DNA of 13,237 nucleotides, from contig CAZVLA010000025.1 in NCBI GenBank assembly GCA_964627805.1, positions 1-13,237 on the forward strand, read 5' to 3'. This stretch comes from CAZAMI01 sp964627805. GTDB lineage: Archaea; Thermoproteota; Thermoprotei_A; Sulfolobales; NBVN01. Positions within the stretch are counted from its first letter, which is position 1. Each line of letters begins with the position of its first letter. Shown here piece by piece: positions 1 through 7,107 of this stretch. The notes under the pieces were generated by a model. It was not told where the DNA came from. It made no database searches and saw nothing but the letters and a program-made list of their open reading frames with translations. The translations under genes were made by a program, and so were the position numbers.

Positions 1-139
1 TTCCTAACTTCCTGATTGTGTTCCCCTCAACGTAACTTCCTTGGCCCTACTTGGTCCTTAAGGTGCACTCTTCTGATTGTACGTATCTACTCCTTAATAA
101 GTTTTTCTGTGTCCTGCATTCTCTATTTCGGGTTGCCCC

Positions 140-157
140 CATCAGAAGATTCTGATG
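140..157. repeat. Perfect 18-bp palindrome upstream of the glycosylase promoter
   Basis: CATCAGAA (140-147) and TTCTGATG (150-157) are exact reverse complements separated by GA. A second perfect palindrome, CTCATGAG, follows at 159-166. C and G runs (136-140 and 168-172) flank the pair and could close an outer stem. The element ends about 15 bp before a TATA-like box. That position suits a regulator-binding site next to the archaeal core promoter. No T-tract follows, so an intrinsic terminator is unlikely. The symmetry is seen directly; the operator role is inferred. Confidence 0.5.
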
Positions 158-172
158 ACTCATGAGCGGGGG

Positions 173-180
173 TTAATATA
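173..180 (+). promoter_or_regulatory. TATA-like box for the glycosylase gene
   Basis: TTAATATA resembles an archaeal TATA box. Transcription would be expected to start about 25 bp downstream, near 203. This gives a leader of roughly 35 nt to the TTG at 237 or about 90 nt to the GTG at 291. A second AT-rich candidate, CTTAATAAG, lies near 93-101. Neither is supported beyond its composition and position. Confidence 0.35.
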
Positions 181-290
181 GTTGACGCTAATACTTACGT
201 GCGTCACTGAAGGACTGTTACGTTGGTACTTAGTTATTGTTAGTGTATATTAGTTTGTGTTGCGTGGTACTTCTGAGGTGCTTTGTTTGG

Positions 291-1172
291 GTGGGTGTGT
301 TGGGGTTTGATGTAGTGGTTATTAAGCCTGTGCCTCCCTACACGATAACTCCCCATCTTAGGAGGTTCTCCCTTAGGGGTTCTCCGACTCCGTGTGTGTA
401 TGATGATGCGTTGAGGAGGTGCTCTCGTTTAGTGAGGGTTCGTGGTTGCTTAGTTGCTTATAGGGTCTTTATCGTTCGTGAGGGTTGGGACCCGCTGATT
501 AAGGTTCACGTACTTCGTGGTGATGTGGGGGTTACTGCTGAGGTTGTTAAGCACGTACTGAATACTGAGTACCGCTACCCAAGTACTGATGAGTTGATTA
601 GTGCCTGTCCCGGCCTTGAGGTTGTTCTTAGGAGGTACCCCGGTTTAAGGCCTGCACTTAACCCTACTATGTGGGAGTCACTCGTTAAGGCTATTACTAA
701 CCAGCAGATCAGTATCTACTTAGCACTCACCATAACCTCTAGGTTAGTTACTCACTACGGGATTAGGTTGAGGGTCGGTGATGGTGAGTACCTGTACGAC
801 TTCCCAACACCTGAGGAGGTTCTTAGGGCCGGCGTCACTGGCTTAAGGTCGGTAGGGCTTAGTTTGAGGAAGGCTGAGTACGTAGTAGGTATTGCTGAAG
901 CAATCGTTAAGCAAGGTTACGACTTAGGACGTGTAGCTGAGTTAAGGCCCGACGAAGCTATTGAGGAACTAATGAAGTTTAGGGGCGTAGGTCCTTGGAC
1001 AGCTAAGCTAGCCTACATGGCGTACACGGGGAACCTATCAATCCTACTACCTGAGGACCTAGCAGTCCGTAAGGGCCTTGAAATAGCTAGGTGTAGGGAG
1101 GACGTACTTAAGGAGCTAACACCCCACGCAGGACTCATATCGTACCTAGCCGCCTTCCTGTATGAGGGTTAG
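291..1172 (+). CDS. HhH-GPD DNA glycosylase, AlkA-like (DNA-3-methyladenine glycosylase family)
   Basis: Base-excision-repair glycosylase that would remove alkylated or otherwise damaged bases from DNA. Numbering is from GTG 291. An AlkA-type N-terminal domain covers roughly residues 1-115, followed by the helical HhH-GPD domain. The segment NQQIS resembles the conserved AlkA helix start. The hairpin GVGPWTA (232-238) is the HhH DNA-binding turn. LPEDLAVRKG follows, with Asp256 in the position of the family's catalytic aspartate. There is no FeS-type Cys cluster at the C terminus, which argues against the Nth/MutY class. The frame is open back to TTG 237. I prefer GTG 291 because GAGGTG at 275-280 is a good ribosome binding site 10 nt upstream, and the 18 extra residues are Cys/Val-rich and look non-coding; TTG 300 is also possible. 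The gene seems functionally unrelated to the chelatase genes downstream. The exact base preference is unknown. Confidence 0.85.
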   Translation: MGVLGFDVVVIKPVPPYTITPHLRRFSLRGSPTPCVYDDALRRCSRLVRVRGCLVAYRVFIVREGWDPLIKVHVLRGDVGVTAEVVKHVLNTEYRYPSTDELISACPGLEVVLRRYPGLRPALNPTMWESLVKAITNQQISIYLALTITSRLVTHYGIRLRVGDGEYLYDFPTPEEVLRAGVTGLRSVGLSLRKAEYVVGIAEAIVKQGYDLGRVAELRPDEAIEELMKFRGVGPWTAKLAYMAYTGNLSILLPEDLAVRKGLEIARCREDVLKELTPHAGLISYLAAFLYEG

Positions 1173-1185
1173 TTAAGGAAGTAAC

Positions 1186-1193
1186 TTTTATAT
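1186..1193 (+). promoter_or_regulatory. TATA box of the cobN-chlID transcription unit
   Basis: TTTTATAT lies 14 bp after the glycosylase stop codon and is the clearest TATA box in the window. The predicted transcription start is near 1216. This leaves a leader of about 90 nt before cobN, long for an archaeal mRNA and large enough for regulatory structure. Confidence 0.6.
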
Positions 1194-1195
1194 TT

Positions 1196-1223
1196 GTGTA
1201 CCTCACCTTCTCCATCGGTACAC
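1196..1223. promoter_or_regulatory. Dyad GTGTACC-N14-GGTACAC across the transcription start (possible operator)
   Basis: GTGTACC (1196-1202) and GGTACAC (1217-1223) are perfect inverted repeats with centres 21 bp apart, about two helical turns. The element runs from just after the TATA box to the predicted start site, where a bound repressor would block RNA polymerase recruitment. The wide-spaced geometry resembles operators of dimeric or tetrameric metal regulators such as NikR, but the half-site is not a known one to me. The symmetry is seen; the function is inferred. Confidence 0.45.
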
Positions 1224-1240
1224 TGGAGGGTTAATTAGGT

Positions 1241-1291
1241 ATGTCTGGAGACGTAGCCCAACTTACTGAATCGTGCACCTCAGTACCTTAG
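1241..1291 (+). CDS. Possible 16-codon leader ORF upstream of cobN
   Basis: The ATG at 1241 opens a 16-codon frame (MSGDVAQLTESCTSVP) ending at TAG 1289-1291, 17 nt before the preferred cobN start and in a different frame. GGAGGG at 1225-1230 is a plausible ribosome binding site 10 nt upstream. Codons 12-14 are TGC-ACC-TCA, inside the 10-mer shared with the second leader. Translating this ORF would place ribosomes on the 1275-1279 strand that can pair with the cobN ribosome binding site, so it could act as a translational switch. Its short length means chance occurrence cannot be excluded. Confidence 0.3.
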   Translation: MSGDVAQLTESCTSVP

Positions 1292-1303
1292 CGTAGGGGG
1301 TGC
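1275..1303 (+). promoter_or_regulatory. Possible RBS-sequestering hairpin before cobN
   Basis: GCACC (1275-1279) can pair with GGTGC (1299-1303). The latter overlaps the GGGGGTG ribosome binding site (1296-1302), which sits 6 nt before TTG 1309. The stem is only 5 bp with a 19-nt loop, so it would be weak alone at high temperature. The same CACC strand belongs to the motif shared with the btuF-like leader. Confidence 0.3.
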
Positions 1304-1308
1304 CAGTA

Positions 1309-4300
1309 TTGATTTGCTTCATCCTAGGCTACGGAGCTAAGGCTAAGCCCCTACTCGAGAAGTTACTGCGTGAGGAGGGTATCAGGGGCTACGTCCTCAC
1401 TAAGGAGGAGTGCCTAAGCTACTTAAGTAGGGTTAGGGAGGCTAAGGTAGTATTCATATACGCTAGTGAATTACCTGATGAGGTGGTTAAGGCTATTAGG
1501 GAGTCCGGAGCTAAGGTAATCTCAACTAACGAATTAAGTAACGCCCCTACAGAGGTTGTTGAGAAGGCTATGAAGTACTACCTACTAGGTGGGGAGGAGA
1601 ACCTAAGGAACCTAATCAAGTACTTAGCAAGCCTCGCAGGGATGCAAGTAAGTTACGGAGACCCTAAGGAAGTACCTATGCACGGAATATACCACCCCAA
1701 GTACGGCTTATTCACTAACTTAATGAGTTACTTAAGTAAGTACCCACTAAGTAACGCACCACTAATTGGTGTGCTCTTCTGGAGAGGTGCTTGGCTGTAC
1801 GGGGACTTAAGCCCTGTTAAGGAATTAATTAATGCCTTAGAGAGTGAGGGGTTAGGTGTAATCCCTGTATTCACGTACGGTAAGGACCAACTCACGGGCT
1901 TAGGTCACGAGAGGAGCGAGACCGTTAGGGAGTTCTTCATGATTAACGGTAAGCCAGTGATTGACGCCTTAATATCACTGATCTCATTCGGGATCTCAAG
2001 CATTAGTAACTTAAGTGAGTTAGGCGTACCCGTAATAGCCCCCGTAAGGACGTACTACCAGAGTATTGAGGAGTGGTTAGGGAGTCCTCAAGGTATTGAC
2101 TACATGACTCAAGTATACGCAGTCATACTACCTGAGTTAGTAGGTGGTGTTGAGCCCATAGTCGTTGGCGGGGCTAGGGACTACGGAGGGTATAAGGTCT
2201 ACGAACCCTACCCACCACACATTAAGTACGTAGCTAAGAGAGTTAAGAAGTGGGTTGAGCTTAGGAGGAAGCCTAGGAGGGACGTAAGAATAGCTATAGT
2301 ACTGATTAACCCACCGTGCAAGGGGCTTGAAGCTAACGTAGCCGTCGGTATGGGGCTAGACGTACCCGAGAGCGTCGTTAGGTTCCTCCACAGACTTAAG
2401 GAGGAGGGCTACTACGTAGGTAATGAACTACCTAGGAGCGGTGAGGAACTAATTAAGTTAATCCTCAAGAAGAAAGCACTAAGTGAGTTTAGGTGGACGA
2501 GCGTTGAGGACATAGTTAAGTCGGGGGGCGCCGCCGACTTCGTAACTCTTGAGGAGTACATGGAGTGGTTCAACGAGTTACCTAAGGAGCTTAGGGAGAG
2601 AATCATTAAGGATTGGGGACACCCTAAGGACGTACTAGAGGGTAGGGTAAGTAAGGAGTTAGTGGGTATGGTCTACGAAGGTAAGTTCGTAATACCCGGG
2701 ATAAGGTTCGGTAACGTATTCATAACACCACAACCGAAATTCGGATGCGCTGGACCTAGGTGCGACGGTAGGGTGTGTAGGGTACTCCACGACCCAACAA
2801 TAACACCACCGCATCAGTGGTTCGCGGTCTACAGGTGGATAACTAGGAAGTTCCGTGCTGACGTAATCATACACTTCGGTACCCACGGATACCTAGAGTT
2901 CAGGCCGGGTAAGGGTGTCGGGTTAACACCTTCCTGCGTACCTGAAGCAACGATTGATGACGTCCCCCACCTATACGTCTACGTAGTCTCTAACCCTATG
3001 GAGGGGGTCGTAGCTAAGCGTAGGGGCTACGCAGTAATTATTGATCACCTATACCCACCCATGACCCTACCTAAGGTACTTGAGAAACTCGACGACCTAC
3101 TTAACCAGTACGTAAGGGCTAGGGACTTAGGTGATGAGTGTAGGAGGAAGAGGATTTACGAGCTAATACTTGATGAGGCTAGGAGGGGAGGTATTAAGGT
3201 TAGTGACCCAAGTAATGAGGAAGGGACTGTTGAGGAGATACATAGGTACTTAGACCTCATTAGGGGGACCCAGATAAACCTAGGACTCCACATACTCGGG
3301 AACCCACCGAGGGGTGCTAGGGAGCTAGCTGAGTACGTAGTAACTACGATGACCTACGACACACGCTCATCACCATCGATAAGGAGGTTACTAGCTAATT
3401 ACGTAGGTATTAACTACGAGGAATTAAGGAAGGACCCACTAGGGGTTACGTGTGGGGTACCTAATCGTGAGTTACTTAGGAAGCTCCACGACATAGCAGT
3501 TAATGCTTTAGAGAGGATCCTTAAGGGTGAGGGAATCGCTGAAGCAGTTAAGGATGAGGTCATTAAGGCTGGATTAAGACCTAAGGGTGACTTAAGCAGT
3601 GTTATTAAGGCGTTCACGTTAGCTAAGGACGTAGCACTCAAGATTAGGGAGTGCGTTAGGGAGTGCGACGCCTTAATCAAGGGATTAAGCGGTTCCTACG
3701 TAGAGCCCGGTCCGGCAGGCTCACTAACTATGGGTAAGTACGAGGTACTCCCCACCGGTAGGAACTTCTACGCTGTAGACCCTAGGTCCCTACCTACGAG
3801 GGCTGCATGGTCATTAGGTGTTGAAGCTGCTGAGAAGCTACTTAATGAGTTTAGAAGGAGGCACGGTAGGTACCCCGAGACCGTGGGTGAGGTACTATGG
3901 AGTATTGATGGGTTGAAGGCCGATGGTGAGCAACTAGCTAAGATACTCTACCTACTAGGTGTTAAGCCTGTATGGAGGGGTAATGCCGTCGTAGGTCTAG
4001 AGGTAATACCTCTTAAGGAGTTAGGTAGGCCTAGGATCGACGTAGTCGTTAGGGTTAGTGGTATAGTTAGGGATACACTACCTAATTACATACACTTAAT
4101 AGATGAGGCTGTTGAGAAGGTAGTAGTACTTAATGAACCACCCGAAATGAATTACGTTAGGAAGCACTACCTAGAGTACCTAAGTGAGTTAATTAAGTTA
4201 GGTAAGGACATCAGTGAGGCTAGGAGGTTAGCTAGGTACAGGGTATTCAGCTCAGCACCAGGCACCTACGGAGCAGGCGTTAACTTAGCTGTTGAGGCTT

Positions 4301-5076
4301 CAGCGTGGAGGAGTGAGGAGGACTTAGGTAAGGTGTGGATTAAGTGGAGTGGCTACGCCTACGGTAGGGGGTACTACGGAATAGCTGCTCATGAAGCACT
4401 AATGCTTAATCTAAGGCACGTCGACGTAATTAGTAGGAACCACGTAAGTGACGAGCACGACATAACTAATTGCTGCTGCTACTTCGCGCACCACGGAGGG
4501 TTTAAGGTAGCTGTTAAGGCATTAACCGGTAGGGACGTCGATACCGTACACATCGATACTAGGGACGTCACCGACGTTAAGGTAGTTGATATTAGGGATG
4601 AGGTTGAGAGGGTCGTTAGGTCTAAGTTACTTAATGATGAGTGGATTAAGGAGATGATGAAGCACGGCTATAGAGGAGCTAGTGAGTTCTCAAAGAAGAT
4701 ACTCCACCTATACGGATGGCACGCAGTAGCTGGTGTCGTTAGTGATTGGGTATTTAATGAATTAGCTAGGAAGTACGTAATTAATGAGGAGATGAGGGAG
4801 TGGTTCATGAAGCACAACCCATACGCACTTGAGGAGATAAGTAGGAGGTTACTTGAGGCTGCTGAGAGGGGTCTGTGGCGCCCGCCTAAGGAGTTACTTG
4901 AGGAGCTAAGGAGGGCTTACTCAGAGGTTGAGGGTATTCTTGAGGAGGGATTAAGTGGTGGTGAGGTTCAGGGTGGTGTAATTAGTATCTACACACCGAA
5001 GGATGACCCGCACTGGTTAAGTAGTATTAAGGAGGTTGAGGAGCTGTGGAGGAGGTTGGGGAAGGGCGTAGGTTAG
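1309..5076 (+). CDS. cobN: CobN/BchH-type metal chelatase large subunit
   Basis: Large, porphyrin/corrin-binding subunit of an ATP-dependent chelatase; CobN inserts cobalt into a corrin precursor, and the related BchH inserts magnesium in chlorophyll synthesis. The length (1255 aa) is normal for CobN. Diagnostic motifs, numbered from TTG 1309, are HFGTHGYLE from His522 with PGK just after, the DPRSLPTRAAWSLG block, RVSGIVRD, and SAPGTYGAG near the C-terminal third. Unusual features are Cys480, Cys485 and Cys490 (CAGPRCDGRVC) and a Cys triplet at 1055-1057 followed by YFAHHGG, where many bacterial relatives have acidic residues. I prefer TTG 1309 because GGGGGTG lies 6 nt upstream; GTG 1300 would overlap that site. 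The 3' end overlaps the fused ChlI-ChlD subunit by 31 nt, so the two are probably translationally coupled. Cobalt is the default metal; nickel or another metal is possible because no corrin-pathway partner lies in the window. Confidence 0.92.
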   Translation: MICFILGYGAKAKPLLEKLLREEGIRGYVLTKEECLSYLSRVREAKVVFIYASELPDEVVKAIRESGAKVISTNELSNAPTEVVEKAMKYYLLGGEENLRNLIKYLASLAGMQVSYGDPKEVPMHGIYHPKYGLFTNLMSYLSKYPLSNAPLIGVLFWRGAWLYGDLSPVKELINALESEGLGVIPVFTYGKDQLTGLGHERSETVREFFMINGKPVIDALISLISFGISSISNLSELGVPVIAPVRTYYQSIEEWLGSPQGIDYMTQVYAVILPELVGGVEPIVVGGARDYGGYKVYEPYPPHIKYVAKRVKKWVELRRKPRRDVRIAIVLINPPCKGLEANVAVGMGLDVPESVVRFLHRLKEEGYYVGNELPRSGEELIKLILKKKALSEFRWTSVEDIVKSGGAADFVTLEEYMEWFNELPKELRERIIKDWGHPKDVLEGRVSKELVGMVYEGKFVIPGIRFGNVFITPQPKFGCAGPRCDGRVCRVLHDPTITPPHQWFAVYRWITRKFRADVIIHFGTHGYLEFRPGKGVGLTPSCVPEATIDDVPHLYVYVVSNPMEGVVAKRRGYAVIIDHLYPPMTLPKVLEKLDDLLNQYVRARDLGDECRRKRIYELILDEARRGGIKVSDPSNEEGTVEEIHRYLDLIRGTQINLGLHILGNPPRGARELAEYVVTTMTYDTRSSPSIRRLLANYVGINYEELRKDPLGVTCGVPNRELLRKLHDIAVNALERILKGEGIAEAVKDEVIKAGLRPKGDLSSVIKAFTLAKDVALKIRECVRECDALIKGLSGSYVEPGPAGSLTMGKYEVLPTGRNFYAVDPRSLPTRAAWSLGVEAAEKLLNEFRRRHGRYPETVGEVLWSIDGLKADGEQLAKILYLLGVKPVWRGNAVVGLEVIPLKELGRPRIDVVVRVSGIVRDTLPNYIHLIDEAVEKVVVLNEPPEMNYVRKHYLEYLSELIKLGKDISEARRLARYRVFSSAPGTYGAGVNLAVEASAWRSEEDLGKVWIKWSGYAYGRGYYGIAAHEALMLNLRHVDVISRNHVSDEHDITNCCCYFAHHGGFKVAVKALTGRDVDTVHIDTRDVTDVKVVDIRDEVERVVRSKLLNDEWIKEMMKHGYRGASEFSKKILHLYGWHAVAGVVSDWVFNELARKYVINEEMREWFMKHNPYALEEISRRLLEAAERGLWRPPKELLEELRRAYSEVEGILEEGLSGGEVQGGVISIYTPKDDPHWLSSIKEVEELWRRLGKGVG

Positions 5077-6989
5077 TACTCCCATTCTCAGCTATCGTGG
5101 GTCTTGAGGACGCTAAGCTAGCCCTACTATGCGTAGCTGTTAACCCACTCATAGGTGGTGTCCTACTTAGGGGTGATAAGGGCACAGGTAAGTCCACGTT
5201 AGTTAGGGCATTAGCTAATGTACTCCCTGAGATTGAGGTAGTTGCTGACTGCCCCTTCAACTGCAACCCTAGGAACCCACTAGAGATGTGTGACTCGTGC
5301 TACAGGAGGTACGTTAGGGGTGAGGAACTACCTACCGCTAGGAGGAGGATGAGGGTTATTGACCTACCACTAAGCGTCACTATAGATAGGTTAGTAGGTA
5401 CGGTAGATGTTGAGAGGTTCTTGAAGGAAGGTGTTAAGGCCCTCCAGCCGGGGCTCCTAGCTGAGGCTAATAGGAACATACTGTACATAGATGAGGTTAA
5501 CCTACTAGATGATTACGTAGCTGACGCACTACTCGACGCAGCGGCTATGGGCTGGAACATCATTGAGAGGGAGGGTATCTCCTTCAAGCACCCAGCACGC
5601 TTCATACTAGTAGGTAGTATGAATCCTGAGGAGGGTGAGTTAAGGCCTCAGATACTCGATAGGTTCGGACTATGCGTTAATGTTGAGGCCCCTAAGGACC
5701 CTGAGGTTAGGGCTGAGATCGTTAGGAGGGTTGAGGAGTTCCATCAGGACCCGGTGAGGTTCTGTAGGAGGTTCGAGGGTAGGGAGCGTGAGGTTAGGGA
5801 GAGGGTGGTTAGGGCTAGGGAGCTACTCCCTAAGGTAGTGATTAGTGATGACCTACTTAAGCTACTGACTGAAGCCATCATTAAGTTAGGTATTAAGACT
5901 AATAGAGCCGAGATAGTCACCGTTAAGACAGCTAAGGCGATAGCGGCCCTAGACGGTAGGGTTAGGGTAACCCTTAAGGACTTAGAGAAGGCTATGGAGT
6001 TAGCACTACCCCATAGGTTAAGGGATAGACCATTCCAGAAACCACCTAAGGTACTCAAACCTAAATTAATTAATAATGAAGGAGAGAATGGGGACCGCAA
6101 TCATGGACGTAACGGAGGTGATACCCAAGGTAATGAAGAACGTGGAGGTGCGGGAGGGGGTAGTGGTTCTTATGACGTATCCGTAGGTAGTAGTGAGCGT
6201 AGGTTCGATCCTCAATCAGTTAATTATGATGCGAGGGTACTTAACCTCCTCAAGTCAAGGGGTGTAGGTGGTTTTAGGTCGTCGAGGGACTCATACGTAG
6301 TCTCGGTTAACTACCCTAGGGGGTACCCCATAACCTACACCATACCTAAGTCCCGTGAGGGGGTGATTGATGTTGACCTCTACGGTACGGTACTATCGGC
6401 TATCCTAGCAGGTAAGAAGCCCCCAGTAAGTATTGATGAGTGTGACGTGAGGGTTAGGGTTAGGAGGGTTAAGGTACCTACGCTGTGGGTCATAGTGCTT
6501 GACTCCAGCGGTAGCATGGCCCTACAGAAGAGGATAGCTGTAGCTAAGGGGCTAGCGCTTAAGTTGGTTGAGGAGGGCTACGTTAGGAAGGCTAAGCTAT
6601 CCCTCATGGTCTTCAGGGGTCGTGAAGCTGAGGTCGTGGTACCACCGACTAAGAACTACGTGAAGGTCCTAGATGCTATAGAGGGGGTACCTACGGGTGG
6701 TAGAACCCCACTATCCTCAGCCCTACATAAGCTAGCCCTACTCACTATTAGGGAGAGGATGAGGGATAAGTCACTGAAGGTTAGGGCGTTCATCATTACC
6801 GACGGTAAGGCTAACGTCCCGCTCTACGGTGAGGATGTGGGGGAGGAGCTCATTAAGTTGGGTAGGGAGCTTAGGAGGCTTAACGTTGACTTCGTAATAT
6901 ACGATACTAGACCCGAGGGAATTAACTTAGGTATTAACTACATCCCACTACTTAAGGAGGTCCTAGGTGCTGAGGTCACTAGGGTGTAG
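5046..6989 (+). CDS. Fused ChlI-ChlD-type chelatase ATPase subunit (AAA+ plus VWA)
   Basis: Motor and adaptor of the chelatase, combining the I and D subunits in one 647-aa chain as is common in archaea. Residues 13-330 form the AAA+ module: Walker A GDKGTGKST (43-51), Walker B ILYIDE (145-150), then SMNPEE and the LDRFG arginine-finger region (204-208). A Cys set, C69/C73/C82/C85 (CPFNC and CDSC), sits between Walker A and B and could hold a metal. Residues about 340-375 are a Gly/Asn-rich flexible linker, much shorter than the acidic/Pro-rich linker of plant ChlD. A VWA domain follows from about 475 with an intact MIDAS (DSSGS at 486-490, Thr554 in GGRTPL, and TDG at 585-587). GTG 5046 has GGAGGT at 5031-5036, 9 nt upstream, inside the end of cobN. 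It overlaps cobN by 31 nt, matching a two-subunit complex made in balance. Confidence 0.92.
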   Translation: MEEVGEGRRLVLPFSAIVGLEDAKLALLCVAVNPLIGGVLLRGDKGTGKSTLVRALANVLPEIEVVADCPFNCNPRNPLEMCDSCYRRYVRGEELPTARRRMRVIDLPLSVTIDRLVGTVDVERFLKEGVKALQPGLLAEANRNILYIDEVNLLDDYVADALLDAAAMGWNIIEREGISFKHPARFILVGSMNPEEGELRPQILDRFGLCVNVEAPKDPEVRAEIVRRVEEFHQDPVRFCRRFEGREREVRERVVRARELLPKVVISDDLLKLLTEAIIKLGIKTNRAEIVTVKTAKAIAALDGRVRVTLKDLEKAMELALPHRLRDRPFQKPPKVLKPKLINNEGENGDRNHGRNGGDTQGNEERGGAGGGSGSYDVSVGSSERRFDPQSVNYDARVLNLLKSRGVGGFRSSRDSYVVSVNYPRGYPITYTIPKSREGVIDVDLYGTVLSAILAGKKPPVSIDECDVRVRVRRVKVPTLWVIVLDSSGSMALQKRIAVAKGLALKLVEEGYVRKAKLSLMVFRGREAEVVVPPTKNYVKVLDAIEGVPTGGRTPLSSALHKLALLTIRERMRDKSLKVRAFIITDGKANVPLYGEDVGEELIKLGRELRRLNVDFVIYDTRPEGINLGINYIPLLKEVLGAEVTRV

Positions 6990-7007
6990 GGGTCCTTAGT
7001 GGGTTGA

Positions 7008-7047
7008 GTGCACTAAGTATTAACTAGGTATGCACCAGATTTATTAA
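7008..7047 (+). promoter_or_regulatory. Promoter of the transporter unit with upstream GTGCA/TGCAC dyad
   Basis: TTTATTAA (7040-7047) is a plausible TATA box, predicting a start near 7070. Just upstream, GTGCA (7008-7012) and TGCAC (7031-7035) form an inverted repeat with an 18-nt spacer. The half-sites resemble those of the dyad at 1196-1223 (GTGTAC versus GTGCAC), which suggests that one regulator could read both promoters. The presence of an own promoter argues that 7104-12006 is a transcription unit separate from cobN-chlID. Confidence 0.45.
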
Positions 7048-7068
7048 CCTTAACCGTAAGTAGTCGTT

Positions 7069-7107
7069 ATGGTAGGTATTACTTATGGACGGAGGTGCAC
7101 CTCATGA
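7069..7107 (+). CDS. Possible 12-codon leader ORF overlapping the binding-protein start
   Basis: The ATG at 7069 opens a 12-codon frame (MVGITYGRRCTS). Its TGA stop (7105-7107) overlaps the ATG of the binding-protein gene as ATGA, the usual arrangement for coupled translation. The predicted transcription start coincides with this ATG, so the ORF could be translated leaderless, a common mode in crenarchaea. Codons 10-12 are TGC-ACC-TCA, as in the leader ORF before cobN. The ORF is very short and may be coincidental. Confidence 0.35.
   Translation: MVGITYGRRCTS
7092..7103 (+). promoter_or_regulatory. Perfect palindrome GAGGTGCACCTC containing the ribosome binding site
   Basis: The 12-bp palindrome ends at the base before ATG 7104 and contains the Shine-Dalgarno sequence (GGAGGTG, 7091-7097). 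In RNA it can fold as GAGG-UGCA-CCUC, hiding the Shine-Dalgarno sequence in a 4-bp hairpin, or it can pair between molecules. It also decides the start codon: spacing of 6 nt to ATG 7104 is ideal, whereas the upstream GTG at 7095 lies inside the site. Confidence 0.5.

Noticed and set aside
118..167. Hammerhead ribozyme-like core (CTGATGA-CTCATGAG on the plus strand; CTGATGG...CCCGAAA on the minus strand)
   Set aside because: The plus strand lacks the required GAAA after stem II. The minus strand has CUGAUGG instead of CUGANGA, and I found no partner for stem III.
237..290. N-terminal extension of the glycosylase from TTG 237
   Set aside because: It is Cys/Val/Leu-rich without family similarity, and a good ribosome binding site points to GTG 291. 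It remains possible.
1216..1308. Cobalamin riboswitch in the cobN leader
   Set aside because: The roughly 90-nt leader is too short and I see no B12-box-like core; these riboswitches are essentially bacterial.
5744..6100. 118-codon minus-strand ORF opposite the chelatase ATPase gene
   Set aside because: It is a Ser/Leu-rich mirror of AGG/CTA-rich codons, lacks recognisable motifs and lies wholly within a well-supported gene. The same holds for the other opposite-strand ORFs in the window.
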